The notes below the pieces were generated by a model. The model was not told the DNA's origin. It searched no databases and worked only from the letters and a program-made list of their open reading frames with translations. This document shows, piece after piece, positions 25,401 through 33,303 of a stretch of 64,000 nt of DNA. The DNA lies in contig NZ_BARF01000097.1 in the NCBI RefSeq assembly GCF_000367365.1, positions 21,816 through 85,815 on the forward strand, written 5' to 3'. The DNA is from Streptomyces prunicolor NBRC 13075 (GTDB lineage: Bacteria; Actinomycetota; Actinomycetes; Streptomycetales; Streptomycetaceae). Every line of letters begins with the position of its first letter. The first letter of the stretch is position 1. A program made the position numbers and the translations under genes.

Positions 25401-27063
25401 CATCAGCGCGGGCAGCCGTCGTAACGCACCGATCGCCACCACACCCGCCCCCGCGCCCCGGGTGTCCGCTCCCGTCCCGCCACCCCAACTCCCCACTCCC
25501 CCAAGGGAATGGCAGACCACGGTCCACGTCTCCCCCGAGTCCATGCCCTACCTCATGGACCACTGCTTCTTCCCACAGCGCCCCAACTGGCCGGACGTGG
25601 CCGACCGTTGGCCGGTCGTCCCCGCGACCACGATCGTCCAGCACATCATCGAGGCGGCGGAACGGGCCGTCCCGGGCATGCGCGCGGTCGCCGTGCACGA
25701 CGCGAGGTTCGACCGCTGGCTGACGGCGACACCGTCGATCGACGTACCGGTACGGGTGGTGGCGGACACCCCCGACCGACTCGCCGTCTCCTTCGGCCCG
25801 CACGCCCGCGGAGTGGTCGAACTCGCCCCCGCCCACGCCGTATCACCCCCACCGCACCCCGACCCGGACCCAACCACCGAACGCGTCCCCGACCACACCG
25901 CGGCCCATCTCTACGACGAGCGCTGGATGTTCCACGGCCCGGCGTTCCAGGGCGTCACCGAACTCACCGCGATCGGCGACCGCCACGTACGCGGCGTCAT
26001 CACCACACCGCCCGCCCCCGGCGCCCTGCTCGACAACGTGGGCCAGATCCTGGGCTATTGGATCATGGCGACCCGCACGGAACGCACCGTCGTCTTCCCG
26101 GTCGGCATGCGCGAGATGCGTTTCTACGGCCCCCATCCGCGCCCTGGCACGGAGGTGGAGTGCCTGGTGCGGATCACCTCGCTGACCGACACCGCACTCG
26201 AAGCGGACGTACAACTCACGGTCGACGGCGAGGTGTGGGCGGAGTTGACCGGCTGGCAGGACCGGCGCTTCGACAACGACCCGCAGACCAAGCCCGTTGA
26301 GCGCTTCCCCGAGCGCAACACTCTGTCCGAGGCCCGGCCTGGCGGCCGGACCCTGCTGAACGAGCGCTGGCCCGACCTCGCTTCCCGTGACCTCATCATG
26401 CGCAACTCCCTGAGCAGCGTGGAGCGTTCGCAGTACGCCGAGCATCCGCCGCGCGGTCGTCGGCAGTGGCTGTTGGGCCGGATCGCGGTGAAGGATGCCG
26501 TACGGCAGTGGCTGTGGAGCCATGGCGAGGGGCCGGTCTTTCCGGCGGAGATCCGGGTTCACAACGACGAGTCGGGCCGCCCGTACGTCACCGGACTGCA
26601 CGGCCGGGCCCTGCCCCCGCTGGACGTCTCGCTGGCCCATCGTGCCGAGGCGGCGGTCGCGATCGTTCGGCCGCATGTTCCTGGTCCCGGCCCCGGGATC
26701 GACATCGAGGAGGTCGTAGAACGCCCCGCCTCCACCCTCACCACCGCACTCGGCGAGGAGGAACTGGCGCTCCTGCGAGCCCAGTTGGCCGCCACCGGTG
26801 AGTCCGAGGCGCTGTGGTTCGCCCGTTTCTGGGCGGCGAAGGAGGCGGTCGCCAAGGCGGAGGGCACCGGCTTCCGGGGACGGCCGCGTGACTTCGCCGT
26901 CTTCCAAGTGGTCTCCGGATCACGGCTGTTGGTGTCGGGGCGCCTGGAACGCGCCTACACCGTGCACTACGAGCCGGCCGGCAATCCCCCCAATCTGCCG
27001 GACAGGACCTACGTCGTGGCCTGGACGACGGGACCCGCGCACGAAGAGGAGTACGACCGATGA
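22495..27063 (+). CDS. Iterative PKS subunit: KS-AT-DH-PPTase
   Basis: A 1522-residue partner synthase. KS occupies ~5-470 with Cys214 in DAACASSL, LEAHGTATPAGD and IGHTMPAAG, so the catalytic triad is complete. An AT-like domain spans ~584-885 (Ser656 in GHSVGEW, FHTPM). A hot-dog dehydratase-like domain follows at ~1005-1280 (His1023 in YLMDHCFFP). The C-terminus (~1345-1500) is an Sfp-type phosphopantetheinyl transferase with GIDIEEV (Asp1403) and FWAAKEAV (Glu1450). ATG 22495 is two bases after the previous stop; in-frame sequence further upstream lies in that gene. It resembles PfaC plus PfaE, and enediyne PKSs in having a terminal PPTase. It probably works with the first subunit and activates its ACP. 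Confidence 0.88.
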   Translation: MTDRQVPVAIVGMSVLLPGAADLDAYWRNLLGGTDAISEVPDGRWDADYYRPDSASGPAVADQVYCRRGGFVDELAEVEVTRFGIMPNSVPGTEPDQLIALHVAAAALADAGGESRLPDRRRVGVVLGRGGYLTPGLVRLDQRVRTAGQLVRTLGELLPDLDPGQLDRIRTAFTDRLGPDSPESVIGLVPNLAASRVANRLDLRGPAYTVDAACASSLIAVDQAVTELAAGRCDLMLAGGVHHCHDITLWSVFSQLRALSPSQRIRPFHRDADGILIGEGTGVVVLKRLADAERDGDRIYAVIRGTGVSSDGRAASLVNPDSTGQTHAVRQAWQAAGLDPALPDSIGLLEAHGTATPAGDSAELATLAEVFGDTGTSHGQAVIGSVKSMIGHTMPAAGVAGLVKAALAVHHGMLLPTLHCDDPHPALAATRFRPLEQAAPWETTPEQPVRRAAVNAFGFGGINAHVVLEEAPGARAARSAAVVVDEPERTNTPARTASVAEPERVLILAADSPEALAALLDADDSTLLAADNTRVTSGRSRLGIVAPDAKRLALARRTVAKGRAWQGRSDVWFTPSPLIGPGAGKLAFVFPGLEGDFTPRVDDVAAHFGLRENRSSTPAQVGDVGRHGFDVVGVGRLLDAALRKMGVVPDAVAGHSVGEWTAMTAAGVYSPDEVSDFMEAFDPDSVTVPGLAFGAIGAPAERVLSALADEWPDAGIVLSHDNAPGQSMVCGPDKGVDEFVRSFRAQGVLSQVLPFQSGFHTPMLKPYLAPIEEATNRFRLHPPTVPLWSGTTASPFPSDEKAVRELFIRHLLEPVRFRQLVEAMYTAGHRTFVQVGTGQLGSLIDATLSGRDHLVVAANSPHRSGLAQLRRVAVALWSAGAAVDPMTLAPQNPAPRRERPPVRLDMDGALVSLDSPTLVKLRAELRTPAAATAPTLAALSPLDALTDRFPAAAELHALMRDTADTAAQLISAGSRRNAPIATTPAPAPRVSAPVPPPQLPTPPREWQTTVHVSPESMPYLMDHCFFPQRPNWPDVADRWPVVPATTIVQHIIEAAERAVPGMRAVAVHDARFDRWLTATPSIDVPVRVVADTPDRLAVSFGPHARGVVELAPAHAVSPPPHPDPDPTTERVPDHTAAHLYDERWMFHGPAFQGVTELTAIGDRHVRGVITTPPAPGALLDNVGQILGYWIMATRTERTVVFPVGMREMRFYGPHPRPGTEVECLVRITSLTDTALEADVQLTVDGEVWAELTGWQDRRFDNDPQTKPVERFPERNTLSEARPGGRTLLNERWPDLASRDLIMRNSLSSVERSQYAEHPPRGRRQWLLGRIAVKDAVRQWLWSHGEGPVFPAEIRVHNDESGRPYVTGLHGRALPPLDVSLAHRAEAAVAIVRPHVPGPGPGIDIEEVVERPASTLTTALGEEELALLRAQLAATGESEALWFARFWAAKEAVAKAEGTGFRGRPRDFAVFQVVSGSRLLVSGRLERAYTVHYEPAGNPPNLPDRTYVVAWTTGPAHEEEYDR

Positions 27064-27362
27064 CCCCCACCACCGAGGACACCGTCCTCGCCGACCTCAC
27101 CGGCATGCTGACCGCGCTGCTGGAGGACGAGTACGGCGTCGACGACGTCGAGGTCACCATGACGACGACCTTCAACCGCGATCTGGAGCTGGAGAGCATC
27201 GACCTGGTGACCCTGGCCGGACTGCTCCAGGAGCACTACGGCACGAAGGTCAACTTCGCCGAGTTCCTGGCCGGGATGGAGTTCGACGAGATCATCGAAC
27301 TCACCGTCGGCCGGCTCGTGGAGTATGTCGTGCAGAGCCTCAAGGCAGCCGAGGCGGGCTGA
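27060..27362 (+). CDS. Discrete acyl carrier protein
   Basis: A 100-residue, strongly acidic carrier protein. The phosphopantetheine attachment Ser46 sits in LELESIDLV, the standard helix-2 start, with the four-helix pattern on both sides. It overlaps the PPTase-bearing PKS gene by ATGA, so its activating enzyme is encoded immediately before it. A second, free ACP in addition to the one built into the first PKS may carry the starter or finished chain to the hydrolase or glycosyltransferase. Which role it has cannot be told from sequence. Confidence 0.9.
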   Translation: MTPTTEDTVLADLTGMLTALLEDEYGVDDVEVTMTTTFNRDLELESIDLVTLAGLLQEHYGTKVNFAEFLAGMEFDEIIELTVGRLVEYVVQSLKAAEAG

Positions 27363-27365
27363 GCC

Positions 27366-28205
27366 ATGGCGATGGTAGACACCGGTCAACTCCGGTTGCA
27401 CGTACAGCGGATGAGCCCGCCCGACGGTCGCCCGGTGACCGCCACGGCGGTGCTCGTGCACGGTCTGCTCACCGACAGCCTGGCCAGCTACTACTTCACG
27501 ATCGCGCCGCCGTTCGCACTGGCCGGCGTCGATGTCGTCATGTACGACCTGCGCGGCCACGGCCGCAGCGGGCGCCCTGCCACCGGTTACACCCTGGACG
27601 ACAACATCGACGACCTGGAGGCGCTGCTCGACCGCATCGAGGTGACTGGACCGGTCCATCTGGTCGGCAACTCCTACGGCGGGACAGTGGCGTTCGGCTA
27701 CGCGGCCCGCCACCCCGAGCGGGCCGCCAGCGTCTCCCTCATCGAGTCGGAACCGGCGACCACCGCCTGGGCACCGAAACTCGGCGGCATCCTGGACCGT
27801 GTGCTGCACGAGCTGGCGCACAACGAGGACGACGCGATCGCCTGGATCAGCGCGAACCGCGGCCACAACACCGCGCGCCTCGCGAAGGGCGCCGCCCGGC
27901 TGGCCCGGGAGACCTCCCTCTCCCAAGACATTCCGGCCAGCAGTGTGTTGACGGAGGATCAGATCGGCGCGGTGCACTGCCCGGTACTCGGCATCTACGG
28001 CGGCGACTCTGACCTCGCCCTGCTCGCACCCTGGCTGGAGTCCGTACTCCCCGACTGCCGGACCGTCGTCGTCCCCGGCCACGAGCACTCCGTACTGGTC
28101 GAGGCGGCGGGCACGGTCGGCGGGCACATCCTCTCCTTGATCCAGGGGGCGAGGAGCCAGGAAACAAGTACGCCGGCGTCCGCACCAGCGGCGGCGGTCC
28201 GGTGA
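27366..28205 (+). CDS. Alpha/beta hydrolase (probable release or acyltransfer enzyme)
   Basis: A 279-residue alpha/beta hydrolase. LVHGLLTDS gives the oxyanion-hole strand, the nucleophile is Ser103 in GNSYGG, the acid Asp lies in IYGGDSDLAL and the catalytic His in PGHEHS. The cap between them is short and helical. No signal peptide is present. Its place in the operon, two bases after the ACP stop and overlapping the glycosyltransferase gene by GTGA, suggests that it hydrolyses or transfers the finished acyl chain from the carrier protein. The Ala/Pro-rich C-terminus is not part of the fold. The specific reaction is inferred from context. Confidence 0.85.
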   Translation: MAMVDTGQLRLHVQRMSPPDGRPVTATAVLVHGLLTDSLASYYFTIAPPFALAGVDVVMYDLRGHGRSGRPATGYTLDDNIDDLEALLDRIEVTGPVHLVGNSYGGTVAFGYAARHPERAASVSLIESEPATTAWAPKLGGILDRVLHELAHNEDDAIAWISANRGHNTARLAKGAARLARETSLSQDIPASSVLTEDQIGAVHCPVLGIYGGDSDLALLAPWLESVLPDCRTVVVPGHEHSVLVEAAGTVGGHILSLIQGARSQETSTPASAPAAAVR

Positions 28206-29401
28206 GCCGGTTCCTGTTCGTCGTCCCTCCGCTGATCGGCCACATCAACCCGGCGTCGGGCGTGGCGGCCGAACTGGCGTCGCGGGGACACGAGTTGGCG
28301 TGGGTCTGCCCCGACCCCGGTCTCGTGCGGCGGCTCGCGGGCGAGTCCGCGCGGGTGTTCCCGTGCGCCGGACCGGTACCGGGTGAGGGCGAAGGTGTAC
28401 GCCCGCCCGACATCCGTGGCCCCGAGGCCCTGAAGTTCCTGTGGGAGGCCTTTCTCGCGCCGCTCGCCGAGCAGATGGCACCCGGAGTCGCCGCGGCCGT
28501 CGAGGAGTTCGGTCCGGACGCGGTCGTCGCCGACCAACAGGCCCTGGCCGGTGGCCTGGTGGCGGAGCGGCTGGGCGTGCCGTGGGCGACCTCGGCCACC
28601 ACCTCCGCCGAGTTCACGGACGTACTGGCAGGGATGCCCAAAGTCGCCCTCTGGCTGGACGAGTTGCTGCACGGACTCCGCGCCGAGATCGGTGACCCGA
28701 CAGGCACCGCCGACCCACGCTTCTCCCCGCACCTGGTGCTCGCGTTCAGCACCCCCGAACTCGTGGGCCCCGAAGCACGGCAGGGCGAGCAGATCCGCTG
28801 GGTCGGCCCGTCGATCGCGCCCCGCCCGGCCGCGCCGGACTTCCCCTGGGACTGGCTGGACCCGGCGCGTTCCCTGGTCCTGGTCAGCCTCGGCACGGCC
28901 AACACCGATGTGGGCGCCCGTTTCCTCACCGAGTGCGTGACGGCGCTGCGGGCGCGAACGGACCGCGTACAGGCGGTGATCGCGGACCCGGGCGGCGCGT
29001 TGGGCACGCCGGACGAACAGGACAAGGACCTCCTCGTCCTGCCCTCCATCCCCCAACTCCCGCTCCTCGAAAGGGCGGACGCGGTCGTCTCGCACGCCGG
29101 GCACAACACGGTCTGCGAGGCGCTGTGGCACGGCGTCCCCCTCGTCGTGGCGCCGATCCGCGACGACCAGCCGGTGATCGCCGGGCAGGTCACCGGCGCG
29201 GGCGCGGGCATCCGCGTCCGCTTCGGCCGGGTCACCGCACCGAAACTGGGCGCCGCGATCGACGCCGTCCTCCACGAACCCGACCACCGCGCCGCGGCCG
29301 GCCGCATCCGTACGGCGTTCCGCGCGGCCGGAGGCACCCGCGCGGCGGCGACCCATCTGGAGCTGCTGGCCACCGGCGCGTCCCTCAAGGAGACCCCGTG
29401 A
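28202..29401 (+). CDS. UGT/MGT-type (GT1) glycosyltransferase
   Basis: A 399-residue GT-B enzyme of family GT1, the group with macrolide and zeaxanthin (CrtX) glycosyltransferases. The N-terminal acceptor domain starts FLFVVPPLIGHINPASGVA; the C-terminal donor-binding domain has VLVSLGTANTD, LPSIPQLPLLERADAVVSHA and HNTVCEALWHGVPLVVAPIRDDQ, which is the UDP-sugar signature. It probably adds a sugar to a hydroxyl of the lipid made by the PKS. The GTG start at 28202 overlaps the hydrolase stop, and it overlaps the methyltransferase gene at the other end. Sugar donor unknown. Confidence 0.88.
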   Translation: MSRFLFVVPPLIGHINPASGVAAELASRGHELAWVCPDPGLVRRLAGESARVFPCAGPVPGEGEGVRPPDIRGPEALKFLWEAFLAPLAEQMAPGVAAAVEEFGPDAVVADQQALAGGLVAERLGVPWATSATTSAEFTDVLAGMPKVALWLDELLHGLRAEIGDPTGTADPRFSPHLVLAFSTPELVGPEARQGEQIRWVGPSIAPRPAAPDFPWDWLDPARSLVLVSLGTANTDVGARFLTECVTALRARTDRVQAVIADPGGALGTPDEQDKDLLVLPSIPQLPLLERADAVVSHAGHNTVCEALWHGVPLVVAPIRDDQPVIAGQVTGAGAGIRVRFGRVTAPKLGAAIDAVLHEPDHRAAAGRIRTAFRAAGGTRAAATHLELLATGASLKETP

Positions 29402-30480
29402 GCAACGAGGACGACCCCAAGCCCCCGAGCCGCAATGACCAGGTGGCGGCCCTGCGCCCCACCTACCAGGCCGACCTGGCCGACGGCCTCGACCGCTTCT
29501 TCGAGCCCCGCCGCGAGACCTGCCCCTGGTGCGACTCGCCCCGTCTGAAGACCCGGCTGCGCACGAAGGACCTGATCCAGCACAAGCCGGGCACCTTCGT
29601 CCTGGACCGCTGCGAGGACTGCCGGCACACCTTCCAGAACCCCCGACTGAGCCCGGCGGGGCTGGAGTTCTACTACCGGGACTTCTACGACGGCCTGGGC
29701 GAGAAGCAGTTGGGCAACACGTTCGCGGCCCGTACGAAGATGTACGAGCAGCGCGCGGAGTCACTGCTCCCGCACTCGCCAACTCCCAAGAACTGGCTGG
29801 ACGTTGGGACCGGCCACGGTCACTTCTGCGAGTCGGCCCGCACGGTGTATCCCGACACCACCTTCGACGGCCTCGACTTCACGGACGGCGCCGAACTCGC
29901 CGAGCAGGCGGGGCGGGTGGAGCGCGGCTATCGGGGCAGCTTCCCCGAGTTGGCCCCGGGACTGTCGGGCCACTACGACGTCGTCAGCATGTTCCACTAC
30001 CTGGAGCACAGCACGGAGCCCGAGCGCGAACTGGCCGCCGCACACCAGGCCGTACGCCCCGGCGGCCACCTCCTGATCGAGGTCCCGGACCCCGACAGCC
30101 GCTACTCCCGCCTCCTCGGGCGCTGGTGGCTGCCGTGGCTCCAGCCGCAGCACCTGCACTTCATCCCGGTCGCGAACCTGCGCCGCCGCCTCACCGACCT
30201 GGGCTTCACGGTCGTAGCGGAACAGCACGCGGAGCCGCACGACCCGGTCGATCTCCTGGCCGGCACCTGGCTGGCCCTGGACACGGCCGCGCCCCGGGAC
30301 AACCTGCCGTGGCTGCCGAAGCCGCCGTCAGGGCTGGCCCGTACGGGCCGCGCGGCGGTGCTGATCGCGGGGATTCCGGCGCTGCTCCTTGGAACGTTCC
30401 TGGACCGGTTCGTGGTGAAGCGGCTGTCGCATCGGCTGGGGGTGTCGAACGCCTACCGGCTGGTGGCGCGACGCGACTGA
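29398..30480 (+). CDS. SAM-dependent methyltransferase with N-terminal zinc-ribbon-like domain
   Basis: A 360-residue class I methyltransferase. An N-terminal CPWC plus CEDC pair (residues ~42-76) looks like a zinc ribbon, as in sugar/lipid C-methyltransferase-type proteins. The SAM fold follows with WLDVGTGHGHF (motif I), GLDF, and MFHYLEHSTEPERELAAAHQ before a PGGHLLIEVP strand. A hydrophobic segment near the C-terminus (AAVLIAGIPALLLGTFLD) suggests membrane association, fitting a lipid substrate. GTG 29398 overlaps the glycosyltransferase stop. It is the last gene of the operon and converges on the kinase gene at 30513. Methyl acceptor, sugar or chain, is unknown. Confidence 0.85.
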   Translation: MSNEDDPKPPSRNDQVAALRPTYQADLADGLDRFFEPRRETCPWCDSPRLKTRLRTKDLIQHKPGTFVLDRCEDCRHTFQNPRLSPAGLEFYYRDFYDGLGEKQLGNTFAARTKMYEQRAESLLPHSPTPKNWLDVGTGHGHFCESARTVYPDTTFDGLDFTDGAELAEQAGRVERGYRGSFPELAPGLSGHYDVVSMFHYLEHSTEPERELAAAHQAVRPGGHLLIEVPDPDSRYSRLLGRWWLPWLQPQHLHFIPVANLRRRLTDLGFTVVAEQHAEPHDPVDLLAGTWLALDTAAPRDNLPWLPKPPSGLARTGRAAVLIAGIPALLLGTFLDRFVVKRLSHRLGVSNAYRLVARRD

Positions 30481-30512
30481 GCCCGGTCAGGGACGGGACT
30501 GAGCCTGCCTGG

Positions 30513-31109
30513 TCAGGGGCGCGGTCCGTCCAGTTCCGCCAGCACGCGGGCGACCGCGTCCGCCGTGACACCGTCGGCGCGGTTGTCGAACACCAGCCGC
30601 CGCCCGTCCGCCCATTGGCACTCGTTGGTCTCGGCCGCCTTCCAGAACGTGTCCCAGTCGGCGAGCTTGGACCGGTCCCGGGCGCAGCCCCGGGCCCGGA
30701 CGCGTTCGCGGGCGGTGTCCTTGTCGACCTGCACCTGGACGACGACCAACTCGACGTCGGACGGCCAGTTGTGACGGTATGTCACTTCGGCGAGGTAGTC
30801 CGGCTGGGAGAAGTAGCGGCCGAACGGCGCGTCCAGGACGACCGGGCGGCCCACGCGCAGATTGTCGGCGGCCAGGTCGAGGATGGTCGCGTATTCGAGG
30901 TCCATCACCACGGACTGGTAGTACGGGTTGAGGTCCCGCTCGTTCCGGTCCGTGCCGGCGAGTTCGAGGAGCGCCTCGGTAAGGCGGGTGCAGGCGGTGT
31001 CCTTGTCGATGTACGCGGCGCCGCTCAGCTCGGCGATCAGCCGGGCCACGCCGGTCTTGCCCGACCCGGCGGGGCCGATCACGACGTGGACGCGTGGGGC
31101 GGTGCTCAT
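30513..31109 (-). CDS. P-loop kinase/AAA_33-type ATP-binding protein
   Basis: A 198-residue P-loop protein. Walker A is GPAGSGKTG near residues 12-20; DKDTACTRL corresponds to the substrate-binding region and RVRARGCARDRSKLADWDTF to the Arg-rich lid of small-molecule kinases. Size and architecture match gluconokinase-like or chloramphenicol-phosphotransferase-like enzymes rather than PfkB sugar kinases. It is the last gene of an operon with a sugar-acid transporter and a KDPG-type aldolase, overlapping the transporter gene by ATGA, so it may phosphorylate the imported sugar acid before aldol cleavage. That role is inferred. Confidence 0.72.
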   Translation of the reverse strand: MSTAPRVHVVIGPAGSGKTGVARLIAELSGAAYIDKDTACTRLTEALLELAGTDRNERDLNPYYQSVVMDLEYATILDLAADNLRVGRPVVLDAPFGRYFSQPDYLAEVTYRHNWPSDVELVVVQVQVDKDTARERVRARGCARDRSKLADWDTFWKAAETNECQWADGRRLVFDNRADGVTADAVARVLAELDGPRP

Positions 31110-32401
31110 GCGCGGCGGTCCTTCACGAAGAAGAGGTACGACATTCCGCCGAGCAGCAGGAGCGCTCCGCCGACGAGGAAGACGTACGTGTAGTTGTTGC
31201 CGGTCGCGTCCAGGATCGCACCGGTGACGATGGGGGCCATCGCGGCGCCGAGGAAGCCGCCGAAGTTTTGGATCGCTCCAAGCGAGGCCACCTGGTGCGA
31301 CTCGGCGATGTCGGAGGCCAGCGTCCACAGGCAGCCCATCGGGACCTGGGCGGCGAAGTAGCCGAGGGAGAGCAGGGTGAGCGCGACCGGCGTGCTGTGG
31401 ACGTACGCCACGGGCAGGACCGCGGCTGCCGCCAGCACGGCACCGCCGACGATCGGGACCTTGCGGGAGACGACCGCGGAGTGTCCCCGGCGGATCAGCC
31501 GGCCGGAGAGCCAGCCGCCGAAGAGGACGCCGAGGATGCCGCAGAGGTAGGGCAGGGAGGACAGCCAGCCGGTCTCGGAGAGGCTGAGGCCGCGGGAGGT
31601 CTGGAGGTAGCTGGGCAGCCAGGTCAGGTAGACCCACACGGTGTAGAAGATGCCGAAGGCGCCGAGGATCATGAAGTAGGTGTTGCGCTGGCGGAACAGC
31701 GCTCCCCAACTGGCGGGCTTCGCCTGCTCGTTCGCGCGGGCCTCCGCCAACTCCTCGCCCCGGATGATCGCTTGCTCGCGCAGGGTGGGGTCCCGGTACA
31801 CGCGCAGCCAGACCAGCATGACGAGGATGCCGAGCGCGCCCACGGCCACGAACATGCCGCGCCAACCGACCGTCAGGAGAAGGCCGGTGAGGATCGGCGG
31901 GGCGATGGCGTTGGCGATCTGCGAACCGGTGTTGACGATCGAGATCGGCAGCGCGCGCTCGTCCTTGTTGAACCAGCGCTCGTTGACCTTGAGGCTCGCC
32001 GTGAAGAACGGGGACTCGGCCACCCCGAGGGCGACCCGGGCGGCGTAGAGGACGCCGAAGGAGTGTGCGGCGGCCGTGACCATCGTCATCAGGGACCAGA
32101 GCCCGGCGGCCCAGGCGTACATCCGCTTGGGGCCGAAGCGGTCGACAAGGTAGCCGGCGGGGAGGTTGGCGATGGCGTACGGCCAGGAGAAGGCGGCGAG
32201 CAGTACGCCCATCTCCGTCGCGTTGAGGCCGAATTCACCGGCGATGGTCGTGTTGGCGACGCTCAGCGTGGCGCGGTCGAGGTAGTTGACGACCCCGCCG
32301 ATCACGAGGAGGGCGACCAGGACCCAGCGGATGCGGATCGAGGTCCGGCGGGCGGTGTCGCCCAGGTCGAGGGAGTCGGGGGTGAGGGACTGCTGAGCCA
32401 T
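31106..32401 (-). CDS. MFS transporter, anion:cation (sugar-acid) symporter family
   Basis: A 431-residue major-facilitator protein with twelve predicted helices. GGVVNYLDRATLSVAN in helix one, the loop motif GYLVDRFGPKR and ALGVAESPFFTASLKVNERW are hallmarks of the ACS group (GudP, ExuT, DgoT), which take up glucarate, galactonate, hexuronates and similar acids with protons. ATG 32401 follows an AGAGGAG ribosome-binding site. The upstream neighbour, 111 bases away, is the aldolase; the downstream kinase overlaps. The 111-base gap has no gene. The substrate is probably an aldonic or aldaric acid. Confidence 0.9.
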   Translation of the reverse strand: MAQQSLTPDSLDLGDTARRTSIRIRWVLVALLVIGGVVNYLDRATLSVANTTIAGEFGLNATEMGVLLAAFSWPYAIANLPAGYLVDRFGPKRMYAWAAGLWSLMTMVTAAAHSFGVLYAARVALGVAESPFFTASLKVNERWFNKDERALPISIVNTGSQIANAIAPPILTGLLLTVGWRGMFVAVGALGILVMLVWLRVYRDPTLREQAIIRGEELAEARANEQAKPASWGALFRQRNTYFMILGAFGIFYTVWVYLTWLPSYLQTSRGLSLSETGWLSSLPYLCGILGVLFGGWLSGRLIRRGHSAVVSRKVPIVGGAVLAAAAVLPVAYVHSTPVALTLLSLGYFAAQVPMGCLWTLASDIAESHQVASLGAIQNFGGFLGAAMAPIVTGAILDATGNNYTYVFLVGGALLLLGGMSYLFFVKDRRA

Positions 32402-32512
32402 GGTGAGCTCCTCTTTGAACCACCGTGCGGGTGCTGGGGAGTTGGGGACGGGTGGTGCGGGGGGATGCGGAGGGTGTGAGCGGTGCGGGAACTGCCTTGC
32501 GGGAGCCGGGAG

Positions 32513-33160
32513 TTACGCCCGCGCTCCCTCGATGGCCCGCAGCATCGTCGTGGCGGCGTCCGTGACATGGCGGTAATTGCCGTCCGCGCGGGCCGCCTTG
32601 GTGACGAAGCTGCCGACGCCGACCGCGACGACTCCGGCGTCGAACCATTCCTTGACGTTGTCGGCGGTGACGCCGCCCGCGGGCATGAGCGGGGCCTGCG
32701 GGAGCGGGGCGCGGACCGTGCGGACGTAGGCCGGGCCGCCGAACTCGGCGGGGAAGAGCTTCACTATGTCGGCGCCGGCCTGCATGGTGTCGACGATCTC
32801 GGTCGGCGTGAAGGCGCCGCTGACCGTGACGGCCTGGTAGCGGTTGGCGGTGGTCAGCATCGCCGGGTTGAGGTTGGGGCTGACCAGCAGACGGGCGCCG
32901 GCCGAGAGGCACTCGTACGCGGAGTGCTCGTCCAGGACCGTGCCGGCGCCGATGAGGATGCCGTCGTCGCCGTAGCGCTCGGAGAGCTTGTTGATGACGT
33001 CCAGCGCGCCGGGCACGGAGAGGGTGATCTCCAGGGCCCGGACGCCGCCCTCGATCGCCGCTTCCGAGACGGCGAGGGCTTCCTCGGCGCTCTCCAGGCG
33101 GACGATGAGCAGGGCGCCCGAGCCGGTGATTGATTCCAGGGCGTTAAACTTTGTTACCAT
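32513..33160 (-). CDS. KDPG/KDPGal-type aldolase (2-dehydro-3-deoxy-phosphogluconate aldolase family)
   Basis: A 215-residue class I aldolase of the Eda/DgoA family, which cleaves 2-keto-3-deoxy-6-phospho-sugar acids to pyruvate and glyceraldehyde 3-phosphate. The Schiff-base Lys is in DIVKLFPAEFGG, the catalytic Glu in RALEITLSVPGAL, and GAGTVL plus SPNLNP complete the TIM-barrel phosphate and substrate sites. The length is normal for the family. It is the first gene of the operon; its promoter region carries CACACGTT repeats shared with the divergent DeoR gene. Which sugar acid is used cannot be read from sequence. Confidence 0.9.
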   Translation of the reverse strand: MVTKFNALESITGSGALLIVRLESAEEALAVSEAAIEGGVRALEITLSVPGALDVINKLSERYGDDGILIGAGTVLDEHSAYECLSAGARLLVSPNLNPAMLTTANRYQAVTVSGAFTPTEIVDTMQAGADIVKLFPAEFGGPAYVRTVRAPLPQAPLMPAGGVTADNVKEWFDAGVVAVGVGSFVTKAARADGNYRHVTDAATTMLRAIEGARA

Positions 33161-33165
33161 GGGAG

Positions 33166-33218
33166 CACACGTTAGAACATGAATTCACACGTTGTCACGC
33201 CCCTTCTCACACGAAGTT
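33166..33218. promoter_or_regulatory. CACACGTT repeats between aldolase operon and deoR-type gene, candidate operators
   Basis: CACACGTT occurs at 33166-33173 and 33186-33193, exactly 20 bp apart, and a looser copy, CACACGAAGTT, at 33208-33218. They lie just upstream of the aldolase start and within the divergent promoter region. Repeats on one face of the helix fit cooperative binding by the DeoR-type repressor encoded next door. Confidence 0.5.
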
Positions 33219-33303
33219 AGGCTGACCCCGGCGAACCGCCGCACCACCCACCGGTCCAGTCACCGGTGCACCCACCGCTCGACCCCGGCTTCGAGGAGAC
33301 GCA

